This document shows, in pieces, positions 1-9,087 of a stretch of DNA of 64,000 bases; within the stretch, counting starts at the first letter, position 1, and the number at the start of each line of letters is the position of its first letter. A program made the translations under genes and the position numbers. Source of the stretch: Actinacidiphila acidipaludis (GTDB taxonomy: Bacteria; Actinomycetota; Actinomycetes; Streptomycetales; Streptomycetaceae); NCBI RefSeq assembly GCF_019890725.1, contig NZ_JAINZZ010000014.1, positions 62,001 through 126,000 of the forward strand, written 5' to 3'. The notes under the pieces were generated by a model. That model did not search any database, had not been told where the DNA came from, and worked only from the letters and a program-made list of their open reading frames with translations.

Positions 1-34
1 CACCGCGTCCGCACGGAGAGGAAGCCGCCAGCGC

Positions 35-2125
35 ATGAGCCGTCGTTCGACCGGGGTGGGGTCCGCGTGGGCGGAGGTCCAGCGTCAGCAGCAGCGCCAG
101 GCGGAGGCGCAGCACCGGGCGCGGGTGCAGCAGCAGCGGGAGGCGGAGCGGCAGCAGCGCGCGGCCGAGCGCGCCCTGGCCCGCAGCCGCCGCGAGCAGC
201 AGGCGGAGTACCGCGCTCGCCGGGAGGAGGACGCCCGCCGCCGTAGCGGTGAACTCGACGACCGGATGGCCGAGTTGGCGAACCTGCTGCGTACGGGATG
301 CGCGGTCCCCGCGTTGACGCCCGCGGACCTGTTCACGCCGGAGGACCTGGAGCCGTTCGCGCCGGGCTCGCTCGCCGAGCCGATACCGGCGCCCCGGCCG
401 GAGCAGTACATGCCGCGGCAGCCCGCCGGTTGGGGCAGCCGCAGGGCGCAGGAGCAGGCCGCGCAGGCGCGGTACGCGAGCGACCTGCGGGCCGCGGAGG
501 CGGCCGAGGCGCAGCGCAGACGCCAACTGGCCGCCTACCAGGAGCAGTACCGCCACTGGGCCGCGCGGCGGATGGCGGAGATCCAGCAGCACAACGCGGG
601 TGTACGGGAGTTGCTCGACGCGGTGGGCCGCGGAGAGCCCGACGCGGTACAGGAGTACATCACCGCGGTCCTGTACGCCTCGCGGGCGTGGCCGCAGGGT
701 CTGCCGCGGCAGGTGTCGGCGTCCTTCGAGGGGCCGGAGCGGCGGCTGGTGCTCAACTGGGAGCTGCCGGGGCCGGGGATCGTCCCGGAGGCCGCCCTGG
801 TGCGGTACATGCCCGGTGCCGATCGGGACAAGGAAGTGGCGCGGCCGGTGGCCGAGCGCCGGGCGGCCTACCGGGACGTGCTGGCGCAGTGCGTGCTGCT
901 GGTGCTGCGGGAGGTGTTCGGCGCCGATCCGTCCGGGCTGCTGGAGTCGGTGGCGCTCAACGGCTTCGTGGACGAGACCGATCCGGCGACCGGGCACCGC
1001 ACCCAGGTCTTCCTGGCCTCGGTGCTGGTGACCCGGCAGGACTTCACCGCGCTCAACCTGTCCCAGGTGAACGCGGTGGACTGCCTGGAGCAGGCGCTGG
1101 CAGGGCAGTTGTCACCGCGGCCGGACAAACGGGCGGCGGTGGCGCCCGCGCGGCTGCCGGGCGCGGCCGGGCGGCAGGTCGCCTCGCAGGGCGGGGACGA
1201 GGAGCCGGACCTGCTGACGATGGATCCGCTGGAGTTCGAGGAGCTGGTCGCCGAGCTGTTCCGGGCGATGGGCATGCAGGCGGTCACCACCGTGCGTTCC
1301 GGCGACGGCGGCGTCGACGTGGACGCGCTGGACCCCGACCCGATCCGCGGCGGCACGATCGTGGTGCAGGTCAAGCGATACCGCAACACGGTCTCGCCGA
1401 GCGCCGTGCGCGACCTCTTCGGCACCGTGCAGAGCATCGGCGCCAACAAGGGCGTCCTGATCACCACGTCGGGGTTCGGTCCGACGTCCCACACCTTCGC
1501 GCACGGCAAACCGCTGACCCTGGTGTCGGGGACCGATCTGGTCGAGCTGCTGCACCAGCACGGGCTGCGCGGGCGCCTGGGACCGCGCACGGCCTCCCCC
1601 GCCGCGTCCTCCCCGGCCGGCCCGGACGACGAGCCCGACGCGAGCGTGCTCGGGCTCAGGTGGGACGGAGAGGTGGTGCTGGACGTGTGCGCTGTGGTGT
1701 GCCGCGGCGGCCGGGCGCTGGACGACGACCGCTTCGTCTTCTACAACAACCCGCGCACGCCGGACGGCACCGTGCGGATGATGCCGGGGCTGGGCGAGGA
1801 CAAGGCCGCGATCTGGGTGGACTTCGACCGGCTGCCCGCCGAGGCCGACCGGGTGGTGCTGGTCGCCGCGGTCGACCCGGAGGCGAACCCGGACGCCGAT
1901 CTGACGGGCTTCACGAACGCCCGTATCCGGCTGACCGACCCCACCGGCCGGGAGGCGGACCGTCTGGAGGTGTCCGACGGCCGCCCGGGCGAGACGGCCC
2001 TGGTGCTCGGCTCGTTCCGCCGCCGCCCGTCGGGCGACTGGACCTTCGTGAGCGGCGGCAAGGGCTACGGCGGCCCGGCCGCGCTGACCGCGCTGCTCCA
2101 CGACCACGGGATCGAGGTGGAGTAG
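35..2125 (+). CDS. Mrr-type restriction endonuclease fused to a TerD domain
   Basis: A 696-residue protein in three parts. Residues about 10-90 and 140-200 are very rich in Q, R, E and A and should form long coiled coils. Residues about 391-510 form an Mrr-like PD-(D/E)xK nuclease domain: a DPLEFEELVAELF helix, then SGDGGVDVD and, about 30 residues later, VVQVKRY, which supply the acidic and QxK active-site residues. Residues about 535-696 resemble the TerD/CABP fold of the tellurite and stress-response family (GLRWDG start, calcium-site-like acidic turns, a late LGSFRR strand). Mrr domains cleave modified DNA; TerD proteins bind calcium. Joining them suggests a calcium- or stress-gated nuclease, which is inference. 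The start is the first ATG; bases 1-34 are too short to show an upstream gene. It converges with the thiolase gene. Confidence 0.85.
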   Translation: MSRRSTGVGSAWAEVQRQQQRQAEAQHRARVQQQREAERQQRAAERALARSRREQQAEYRARREEDARRRSGELDDRMAELANLLRTGCAVPALTPADLFTPEDLEPFAPGSLAEPIPAPRPEQYMPRQPAGWGSRRAQEQAAQARYASDLRAAEAAEAQRRRQLAAYQEQYRHWAARRMAEIQQHNAGVRELLDAVGRGEPDAVQEYITAVLYASRAWPQGLPRQVSASFEGPERRLVLNWELPGPGIVPEAALVRYMPGADRDKEVARPVAERRAAYRDVLAQCVLLVLREVFGADPSGLLESVALNGFVDETDPATGHRTQVFLASVLVTRQDFTALNLSQVNAVDCLEQALAGQLSPRPDKRAAVAPARLPGAAGRQVASQGGDEEPDLLTMDPLEFEELVAELFRAMGMQAVTTVRSGDGGVDVDALDPDPIRGGTIVVQVKRYRNTVSPSAVRDLFGTVQSIGANKGVLITTSGFGPTSHTFAHGKPLTLVSGTDLVELLHQHGLRGRLGPRTASPAASSPAGPDDEPDASVLGLRWDGEVVLDVCAVVCRGGRALDDDRFVFYNNPRTPDGTVRMMPGLGEDKAAIWVDFDRLPAEADRVVLVAAVDPEANPDADLTGFTNARIRLTDPTGREADRLEVSDGRPGETALVLGSFRRRPSGDWTFVSGGKGYGGPAALTALLHDHGIEVE

Positions 2126-2147
2126 CGCGGGCGGCCGGGCGGCGGCG

Positions 2148-3332
<1,185 letters not shown>

Positions 3333-3408
3333 CGGGGCTCCTCGGGTGGCGTGGTCCTCTGCGGTGATGCCTGCGGCGGTGTCCGCGGTCGTGCCGCGCC
3401 GTCGCACC

Positions 3409-3433
3409 CATAAACTAGCACTGCAAGTTTATG
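3409..3433. promoter_or_regulatory. Imperfect 25-bp palindrome, probable MarR operator
   Basis: Arms CATAAACTAGCA and TGCAAGTTTATG around one base; 11 of 12 arm positions pair. The site is AT-rich in a very GC-rich background, sits between the marR and thiolase genes and covers the marR stop codon. MarR proteins bind palindromes of this size, so it may let the regulator control the thiolase. The link to this regulator is inferred. Confidence 0.6.
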
Positions 3434-3896
3434 GGGTCGAGAGCCCGTCCAGACCGGCGAAGACCCGGCTGAGCAGGGCATGGAGGGTGGCCCGCTCGGC
3501 CGGGTCGAGCGGCGCGAGGACCGCGTCCCGCACGGCCGCCGCCTGGTCGCTGAGCCCGGCCAGTGCCGTACGCCCGGCGGGGGTGAGGGTCACCACGACC
3601 CGCCGGCGGTCGCCGGGGTCGCGGGCGCGCTCGACGTACCCGGGCCCGGCGAGTTCGTCGACCACCTTCACGACGTCGCTGGGGTCGATGGACAGCCGCA
3701 CGGCCAGCTCCCGCTGGGCGTGCGGCCCGAAGTCGGCGAGCGCCGCGAGCACCGCCATGTGCCAGAGCCGCAGCCCCTGTTCGGCCAGCCGGGCGGCGAG
3801 CGCCCCGCGGGCGGCCTTGCCGGTCCTGGACAGCAGGTAGGGGGTGAGGCCGGTCAGTGTCGGCGGTGTCGTCCGGTCCAGCGCATCCATGGGCAT
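3429..3896 (-). CDS. MarR family transcriptional regulator
   Basis: A 155-residue winged-helix regulator. It shows the MarR order: N-terminal dimerisation helix, an HTH around QRELAVRLSIDPSDVVKVVDELAGPGYVERARDPGDRR with the wing basic motif DPGDRRR, and a C-terminal amphipathic helix. Two starts are possible, 3896 (MPMDAL) or 3890 (MDAL); neither has a strong Shine-Dalgarno sequence, so the transcript may be nearly leaderless. It is divergent from a VOC protein gene across 61 bases holding a palindrome, and upstream of a thiolase on its own strand, so it may control both. The ligand is unknown; neighbouring a PcaF-like thiolase, an aromatic acid or its CoA ester is plausible but unproved. Confidence 0.9.
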   Translation of the reverse strand: MPMDALDRTTPPTLTGLTPYLLSRTGKAARGALAARLAEQGLRLWHMAVLAALADFGPHAQRELAVRLSIDPSDVVKVVDELAGPGYVERARDPGDRRRVVVTLTPAGRTALAGLSDQAAAVRDAVLAPLDPAERATLHALLSRVFAGLDGLSTP

Positions 3897-3918
3897 ATCA
3901 TAGGTTCGTACCTATCAT
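3897..3918. promoter_or_regulatory. Inverted repeat in the marR/VOC divergent promoter
   Basis: ATCATAGGT, four bases, ACCTATCAT; 8 of 9 arm positions pair. The right arm ACCTATCAT is repeated at 3927-3935. The site directly abuts the marR start and lies 40 bases before the VOC start, so it suits an autoregulatory MarR operator. Its sequence differs from the palindrome at 3409-3433. Confidence 0.55.
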
Positions 3919-3957
3919 TGGTGCTCACCTATCATGCGATGAACGCCGGAGGTCCTC

Positions 3958-4365
3958 ATGGACGCGCTCCATCCGCGCCTGCTGGTGCACAACTTCGCCG
4001 CGGTCTTCCGCTTCTATGACGCCGTGCTGCCGGAGCTGATCGGCGCCTCCCGGACCCGCGGTGACGTCCAGGGGCCGTACGCCAGTTGGGACGTCGGCGC
4101 CCAGGGCGCGCTGATGCTGTTCGACCGGTCGGCGATGGCCGCCGTGCTGGGGACCGAAGAGCTTCCCGCCCACGCGCCCGCCACCCAGGACCGGGCGATG
4201 CTGGTCAGCCGGGTGGGGGACGTGGACGCCGGCTACCGGCTGTGCATGACCCACGGCGCGGCCTCGGTGGTCCCGCCGACGGACCGTCCGGACTGGGGGC
4301 CGACGATGCGCACCGCGCACCTGCGCGATCCGGAGGGGCACCTCATCGAACTGCAGTCGTACTGA
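3958..4365 (+). CDS. VOC (glyoxalase/bleomycin-resistance) family protein
   Basis: A 135-residue small protein with one vicinal-oxygen-chelate unit pair: the N-terminal half LLVHNFAAVFRFYDAVLPELIG and the C-terminal half ending MRTAHLRDPEGHLIELQSY, the usual DPxGxxIEL signature with a metal-ligand-type Glu. VOC proteins are dioxygenases, isomerases or drug-binding resistance proteins; the reaction cannot be told from sequence. GGAGGT at 3948-3953 fixes the start. Divergent from the MarR regulator, so probably part of its regulon; convergent with the S4 protein gene, with a hairpin between. Confidence 0.88.
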   Translation: MDALHPRLLVHNFAAVFRFYDAVLPELIGASRTRGDVQGPYASWDVGAQGALMLFDRSAMAAVLGTEELPAHAPATQDRAMLVSRVGDVDAGYRLCMTHGAASVVPPTDRPDWGPTMRTAHLRDPEGHLIELQSY

Positions 4366-4372
4366 CGCGCGC

Positions 4373-4408
4373 CGGGCCGCGGGCTTCGCCGGACCGACCC
4401 GCGGCCCG
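4373..4408. terminator. Hairpin between convergent VOC and S4 genes
   Basis: Perfect 11-bp arms CGGGCCGCGGG / CCCGCGGCCCG with a 14-base loop, starting 8 bases after the VOC stop. No T-run, as is usual in streptomycete terminators. Probably bidirectional. Confidence 0.6.
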
Positions 4409-4489
4409 AGTCGCGTGACCTCTCGGCCCGGCGGCCGCCCGGACCGGGCGGGTTCTCCGGAGGAACCGGGTGCCGGAGCCGGCCGCCGC

Positions 4490-4903
4490 TCAGCCCGCCG
4501 ACGGGCGCTGCGGCCGGGCCGGCCGCCCGTGCAGCCGGTCCATCTCCCGCCGGTCCCGCTTGGTCGGGCGTCCGGCGCCCCGGTCCCGGACGCCGAGCGC
4601 GAACACGTCCTCGCGCGGGGGCGGCGGCGGGCTGTTGTCCACGAAGCACTCGGCGGCCACCGGCGCGCCCACGCGCTTGGCGATCACCCGGGAGACGACC
4701 ACGATCCGCTCGCGCCCGGCGTGGTAGAGCCGCACCTCGTCGCCGGCCCGGACGGCCTGCGCGGGCTTGGCCCGCTCGCCGTTGACCCGGACGTGCCCGG
4801 CCCGGCACGCCGCGGCGGCCGCCGACCGGGTCTTGGTCAGGCGCACGCACCAGATCCAGCTGTCGACGCGGGCGGTGCCGCCGGTCTCCTCATGACCTGC
4901 CAT
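4490..4903 (-). CDS. RNA-binding S4 domain protein (Hsp15-like)
   Basis: A 137-residue protein whose first two thirds form an S4 domain: RVDSWIWCVRLTKTRSAAAAACRAGHVRVNG followed by RAGDEVRL, the alpha-L motif also found in Hsp15 (HslR) and RluB/RsuA-type proteins. In E. coli Hsp15 rescues stalled 50S subunits carrying peptidyl-tRNA; whether this actinobacterial relative does the same is unknown. The C-terminus (GRPTKRDRREMDRLHGR) is strongly basic and could add RNA contacts. The ATG at 4903 gives the expected length; no strong ribosome site is visible. It follows the SDR gene by 67 bases on the same strand and may be cotranscribed with it. Confidence 0.88.
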   Translation of the reverse strand: MAGHEETGGTARVDSWIWCVRLTKTRSAAAAACRAGHVRVNGERAKPAQAVRAGDEVRLYHAGRERIVVVSRVIAKRVGAPVAAECFVDNSPPPPPREDVFALGVRDRGAGRPTKRDRREMDRLHGRPARPQRPSAG

Positions 4904-4970
4904 GGGACCGAGCCTACGGCCTGCCCGCCCCGGACCGGCAGCGCATTTCCGCGCGCCGGCCCGGGGACGG

Positions 4971-5732
4971 TCAGCGGCCCAGGACCGTGCCGCCGTTGAT
5001 GTGCAGGACCTGACCGGTCACATAGGCGGCGGCCGGCGAGGCCAGGTACTGGATGGCCGCGGCGATCTCCTCGGGGCGGCCCGGCCGGCCGGTGAGGGTG
5101 GCGTCGACCCGGGAGGCGACGAACTCGGGCGTGGCGCGGTCGCCGAAGAACTCGGTCTCGCCGACGAACCCGGGCGCGACCGCGTTCGCGGTGACGCCGT
5201 CCGCGCCGAGCCGGGCGGCCAGTTCGTAGGTGTAGGCGTGCAGCGCCGCCTTCGCGCCGCCGTACGAGCCGGGCCCGCGGACCGCGGCGATCGACGAGAG
5301 GTGGACGATGCGGCCGCCGGGACGCCGCAGGTGCGGGATCAGGGCCTCGGTGAGCAGGACCGCGGTCAGCACGTTGGCGTCGAAGTTGCGCCGGTAGCCG
5401 TCGGCGATGCCCTCCAGGGAGCCGTCGGTGGTGAAGGCCACGTTGCCGCCGGCGTTGGTGACGACCACGTCGACCTCGCCGTCCTCGGCGACGGAGGCGA
5501 CCGCGCGGCGTACCTGCTCCGGCTCGGCGAGGTCCGCGGCCAGCCAGGCGATCGTGTCCTTCCCGTGCCGTTCGCCGATCTCGTCCGCGGCGGCCCTCAG
5601 CACCTCCTCGCGGCGGCCGAGGATCACCACCTGGTCGCCGGCGGCGGCGAACGCCGCCGCCGTGGCCTTGCCGATGCCGGTGCCGCCGCCGGACACCACG
5701 ACACGTCGCTGCTGTGTGTTGGCTGTTGTCAC
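4971..5732 (-). CDS. SDR family NAD(P)-dependent oxidoreductase
   Basis: A 253-residue classical short-chain dehydrogenase. Seen in order: cofactor loop GGGTGIG (15-21), the NAGG motif (93-96), active-site N120, Ser in HLSS (146-147), and Y157/K161 in YGGAK; the C-terminus TGQVLHINGG is typical of FabG-type reductases. Substrate unknown; there is no pathway neighbour. The start is GTG at 5732; upstream bases hold only a weak ribosome site. It lies 48 bases after the phosphodiester glycosidase gene and before the S4 gene on the same strand, so a three-gene leftward transcript is possible. Confidence 0.93.
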   Translation of the reverse strand: MTTANTQQRRVVVSGGGTGIGKATAAAFAAAGDQVVILGRREEVLRAAADEIGERHGKDTIAWLAADLAEPEQVRRAVASVAEDGEVDVVVTNAGGNVAFTTDGSLEGIADGYRRNFDANVLTAVLLTEALIPHLRRPGGRIVHLSSIAAVRGPGSYGGAKAALHAYTYELAARLGADGVTANAVAPGFVGETEFFGDRATPEFVASRVDATLTGRPGRPEEIAAAIQYLASPAAAYVTGQVLHINGGTVLGR

Positions 5733-5780
5733 CCGGTCAGCCTATGCGCCGGCGATCACCGGCGGGGGGCGGCGGCTGCC

Positions 5781-7043
5781 TCAACGGGCGTACACGGCGA
5801 CGAAGTCGCGGGTGGCCTGGACGTAGTACCGGTCCGGCGGGTCCTCGAAGTCGAGGATGTTGGTGGGCTTGGGGTCGGCCGGGTCCTTGCTCCCGTCGTA
5901 CGACATGAACGACGGCCAGGCGCGGTTCATGTCCAGCGGCATCGCGCGCACCGCGCCGGCGCGCTGCATCAGGGCGGCGAGGCTGCGGGCGTCGAGCGCC
6001 TGGCCCACCACCATGACGATGTCGCCCTGCGCGGTGACGCCGACGCCCGAGCGGGGCACGAACATCTTGCTCTGGTCGCTGACCCCCCACTTCGAGGCGT
6101 CGTCGATGTCGGGCACCACGCGGCCGTTGTCGACCATCAGCTCCAGGCACTGGCGGACGCCGACCACGTCCGGGGTCATCCGCACGTCACGGCCCCAGAC
6201 GCCGAGCTTCATCGAGCCGTCGCGGTAGAAGACCTCGGACGCGGCGCCGTCCCGCAGTTCGCCCGCGGTCCGGCCGTCGAGGTAGAAGCCGCCGCGCGAG
6301 CCGCCGTCGGTGATCCGGAAGCCGCCGTTCCAGGTGGCGACCAGACCGGTCCGCTGCCCCTTCGGGATGGTCGGCGGCACGTCGAAGGTGCCGCCGGGCT
6401 CCCGGAAGCCGGGGTGCAGCTGGAAGCGCGCGTACTTGCCGCTGATCCAGGCGACCGCCGCCTCGTACGAGGTGTGCTCGCTGTCGGGGCGGACGTAGGT
6501 GCCCTGCACCACCGGCTCGCCGTGCGCGCTTGCCAGGGTGCGGTACACGCCCTCACCCGGCAGTCCGGGGCTGACCATGGGCGTCATGGGCGCTCGCAGC
6601 GGGATCAGCGGCTGCGCGGCGATGTGGGCGGGCGACGGTGTGGCCGGGGCGGTGTCGTTCATCCGGGCCAGGGCGTCCGGGGACAGCGTGCCGCCGACCT
6701 TGGGCGGGTTCATGCGGTACTGCCAGTCCTCCAGCTTGTCGACCACGAAGCCGAGTTCGTGGTCGCGGGCCCACTCGGCGAGGCGGGCGGTGGTGCTGTC
6801 CTTGCCCGGGTAGGTCAGGGCCCGGCCCACCGACCAGCCGAGCGTGCCGAGACACACCAGGGTCACCGCGAGCAGGCTGCGCACGGTGATCCGCCGGCGG
6901 CGGAGCTGCGCGGGGTCCAGGTCGCGCCGGTGCTTCCACGGCAGCAGCCTGCGGCGGCGCCGCCGCGTCCCGTCCCGGCCGCCGCCGGAACCGCCGGCGC
7001 CGGTCTCCTCCTGCGGCTCCGCGATCTGCCCGCCCTGGGTCAT
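5781..7043 (-). CDS. Phosphodiester glycosidase (NAGPA domain) membrane protein
   Basis: A 420-residue protein. After an acidic then very basic N-terminus (RRRRRR near residue 26) comes one membrane segment around 53-75 (VRSLLAVTLVCLGTLGWSVG), so the rest should lie outside the cell. Residues about 180-420 carry an NAGPA-like domain: TWNGGFRITDG, GGFYLDG, VGVRQCLELMVDNG, RSGVGVTAQGDIVMVVG and DMNRAWPSFM. The human enzyme of this family uncovers mannose-6-phosphate by removing GlcNAc; bacterial relatives act on unknown phosphodiester-linked glycans, possibly wall polymers. GGAAGGAG precedes the ATG at 7043. Divergent from the APH-like kinase gene. Confidence 0.85.
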   Translation of the reverse strand: MTQGGQIAEPQEETGAGGSGGGRDGTRRRRRRLLPWKHRRDLDPAQLRRRRITVRSLLAVTLVCLGTLGWSVGRALTYPGKDSTTARLAEWARDHELGFVVDKLEDWQYRMNPPKVGGTLSPDALARMNDTAPATPSPAHIAAQPLIPLRAPMTPMVSPGLPGEGVYRTLASAHGEPVVQGTYVRPDSEHTSYEAAVAWISGKYARFQLHPGFREPGGTFDVPPTIPKGQRTGLVATWNGGFRITDGGSRGGFYLDGRTAGELRDGAASEVFYRDGSMKLGVWGRDVRMTPDVVGVRQCLELMVDNGRVVPDIDDASKWGVSDQSKMFVPRSGVGVTAQGDIVMVVGQALDARSLAALMQRAGAVRAMPLDMNRAWPSFMSYDGSKDPADPKPTNILDFEDPPDRYYVQATRDFVAVYAR

Positions 7044-7322
7044 GGCGCTCCTTCCGGGACCGGGCCGCCGCCGCTCGTGCGGTCCGACGCCGCCGTGCGA
7101 CGAGTCCCTTGTCTGAGTCCTCTCTACGGAGGCGGCGGGCACTCCGCCACAGCCGTTAGGCCGGCTGGCGGGCGCCCGGCCGGGGAGCGGCGGGCCGGGC
7201 GCCGGGGTCCCGTCCACGGCGCGATCCCGCGTCGTGGCTGGCCTCGTCCCCGCGGGCGTTCGGCCCGCGGCGCGCGGCGAGCGGCTAAGGTGTCCGCCCG
7301 GACGAGGCGGGGAGGCCGGGCG

Positions 7323-8330
7323 ATGACAGTCGCGGACGAACGGATCAGCACGTTCCTCGCGCGGGCGGCGGCGGCCGGCGCGCGGGAGGCCGGGGCGGGC
7401 GCGGTACGGCGGGTGACGGCGCTGACCGGTGGCACCTACAACGGCCTGTACGCCGTCGAACTCGACGGCGGCGAGCGGCTGGTGCTGAAGGTGCCGCCCC
7501 CGTTTGGCCGGCCGCGCCTGACCTACGAGCGCGAACTGCTGTACGGCGAGGCGCTCTTCCACCGCTCGGCGGTCGGGGCCGGGGTGCCCGCCCCGCGGGT
7601 GGTGCACGCCGAACCGGCCGAGGGCCCGGGCCGGGAGCCGTACCTGCTGATGACGCATGTGGACGGCGTGCCGTGGTGGGACGTGGCCGAGGGGATGGCG
7701 GCGGCCGAGCGGGACCGGCTCAGGACCGGCCTGGGCGCGCTGGTGGCCCGCCTGCACGCGGTGACCGGGCCCGGCTTCGGCTACCCGGCGCCGGGCGGCA
7801 TCCCGCGGGCCCCGCGCTGGTCGGCGGCCTTCACGGCGATGACCGGCGCGGTCCTGGACGACGCCGAGCGCTACGGCTCCTGGCTCCCGCTGCCGGTCCC
7901 TGAGGTCCGGGCCCGGCTGGCCGCCGCGCGCGAGGTGCTGGACGAGGTGACCGTCCCGGCGCTGGTCCACTTCGACCTGTGGCCGGGCAACGTCCTGCTC
8001 GACGGGCCGGAGGGTGAGCGCACGATCAGCGGGATCATCGACGGGGAGCGGATGTTCTGGGGCGACCCGCTGGCGGACTTCGCCTCGCTGTCGCTGTTCC
8101 TCGGCGACGCGGAGAGCGACCCGGCGTTCCTGGCGGGCTACCGCGCCGCGGGCGGCACCGCGGACCTCGACGGCCCGGCCGCGCTGCGCCGGATCGCCCT
8201 CTACCGCTGCTATCTGTACCTGATCATGCTGACCGAGGCGGTTCCGCGCGGGTACGACGCCGAACACACCGCGTGGGTCCGCGATTTCGCCGCGCCCCGA
8301 CTGGAGGCCGCCCTCGCGTCCGCCGGCTGA
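7323..8330 (+). CDS. Aminoglycoside phosphotransferase (APH)-family kinase
   Basis: A 335-residue protein-kinase-like small-molecule kinase. The ATP lysine sits in RLVLKVPPP; the catalytic loop is LVHFDLWPGNVLL (about residues 213-225) and the metal-binding motif is IIDGERMFWGDPLADFA, both characteristic of APH/choline-kinase-type enzymes. The substrate is not evident; most chromosomal actinobacterial members are not aminoglycoside resistance genes. GGGAGG lies 7-12 bases before the ATG. It is a single gene: divergent from the phosphodiester glycosidase and followed by a long non-coding stretch. Confidence 0.88.
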   Translation: MTVADERISTFLARAAAAGAREAGAGAVRRVTALTGGTYNGLYAVELDGGERLVLKVPPPFGRPRLTYERELLYGEALFHRSAVGAGVPAPRVVHAEPAEGPGREPYLLMTHVDGVPWWDVAEGMAAAERDRLRTGLGALVARLHAVTGPGFGYPAPGGIPRAPRWSAAFTAMTGAVLDDAERYGSWLPLPVPEVRARLAAAREVLDEVTVPALVHFDLWPGNVLLDGPEGERTISGIIDGERMFWGDPLADFASLSLFLGDAESDPAFLAGYRAAGGTADLDGPAALRRIALYRCYLYLIMLTEAVPRGYDAEHTAWVRDFAAPRLEAALASAG

Positions 8331-9087
8331 CCCGAACCGGCGGACGCGACGGCGAGCCAACGGGTCGCCCGGGTCCGCTCGCAGCGACGCGCGGCCGGAC
8401 CGGACCGAACCGGACCGAACCGGCCGGCGAGGGTGAGGCGCGGCCCGAGTGGCGCCCTGACCGGGGATGACCGGCAGGACGGCCCCCAGGCCGCCGCCGG
8501 AGGCACGTCAACCGCGCGGGCAGCCGACGGGCCGCGCAGGGCCGGGGTCCGGCCGGAGGCTGCGGCGATGCGTGCGCCGGGGCGGCAGGGGCCGCACCGG
8601 GCCAACCCGGCCACGGGGTCCGGCAAGCGGCGGTTTCAGGCCATCACGCCTCCGTGGCGGCGCGCCTCGCCCGGGTCACGGCCACCCGGCCGCACCAGGC
8701 CCGCGTGACGGAGCCGCGGCCGGCCGCGCCGGACCCGCGCCGCCAGCCGGCTGAGAGCGCGATCACCGTGGCCGGTTCTCATCTCCTCCTCAGAAGCCTC
8801 TGAGACGATTCCCGCGCGGTGCCCGTCCCGCGCCGGCGATCCGTTGCCGGCCGCGTGTCCCGCGCCGGTGAACGACCCGGGCGAGCCCGGGATCCCCGCC
8901 GGCCGGCGGCCTGACAGCGCCGGCCCGCGCCGGAGTCCCGTTCCTCCGGGTGAACACACCAGGCGGCGGTGGTCCCAGGATCACCGCCGCCTCGTGCTGT
9001 CCGCGCCCCGTCCGCGGCCGGGCGGCGATCCGGGCTCCGGCGACGGCGGCAGGCCGCGCCGAGACGCGGCCGGCGGCGGGGTTCACG
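8331..9087. other. Non-coding stretch between APH kinase and fabH
   Basis: About 757 bases with open frames on both strands but none with a family motif, a ribosome site or typical protein composition. It holds an 8-bp hairpin overlapping the kinase stop (TCCGCCGG / CCGGCGGA, 8319-8344) and the fabH terminator hairpin at 8961-8992. Otherwise nothing recognised. Confidence 0.5.
8961..8992 (-). terminator. Terminator hairpin downstream of fabH
   Basis: Perfect 11-bp arms AGGCGGCGGTG / CACCGCCGCCT with a 10-base loop, about 95 bases past the fabH stop codon. Confidence 0.65.

Noticed and set aside
4902..8330. Very long open frame on the + strand opposite the SDR and phosphodiester glycosidase genes
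   Set aside because: It is a GC-bias shadow; only its last part (from 7323) encodes a real protein, the APH-like kinase.
8433..8959. Small open frames in the gap after the APH kinase
   Set aside because: Arg/Pro-rich translations, no ribosome site or motif.
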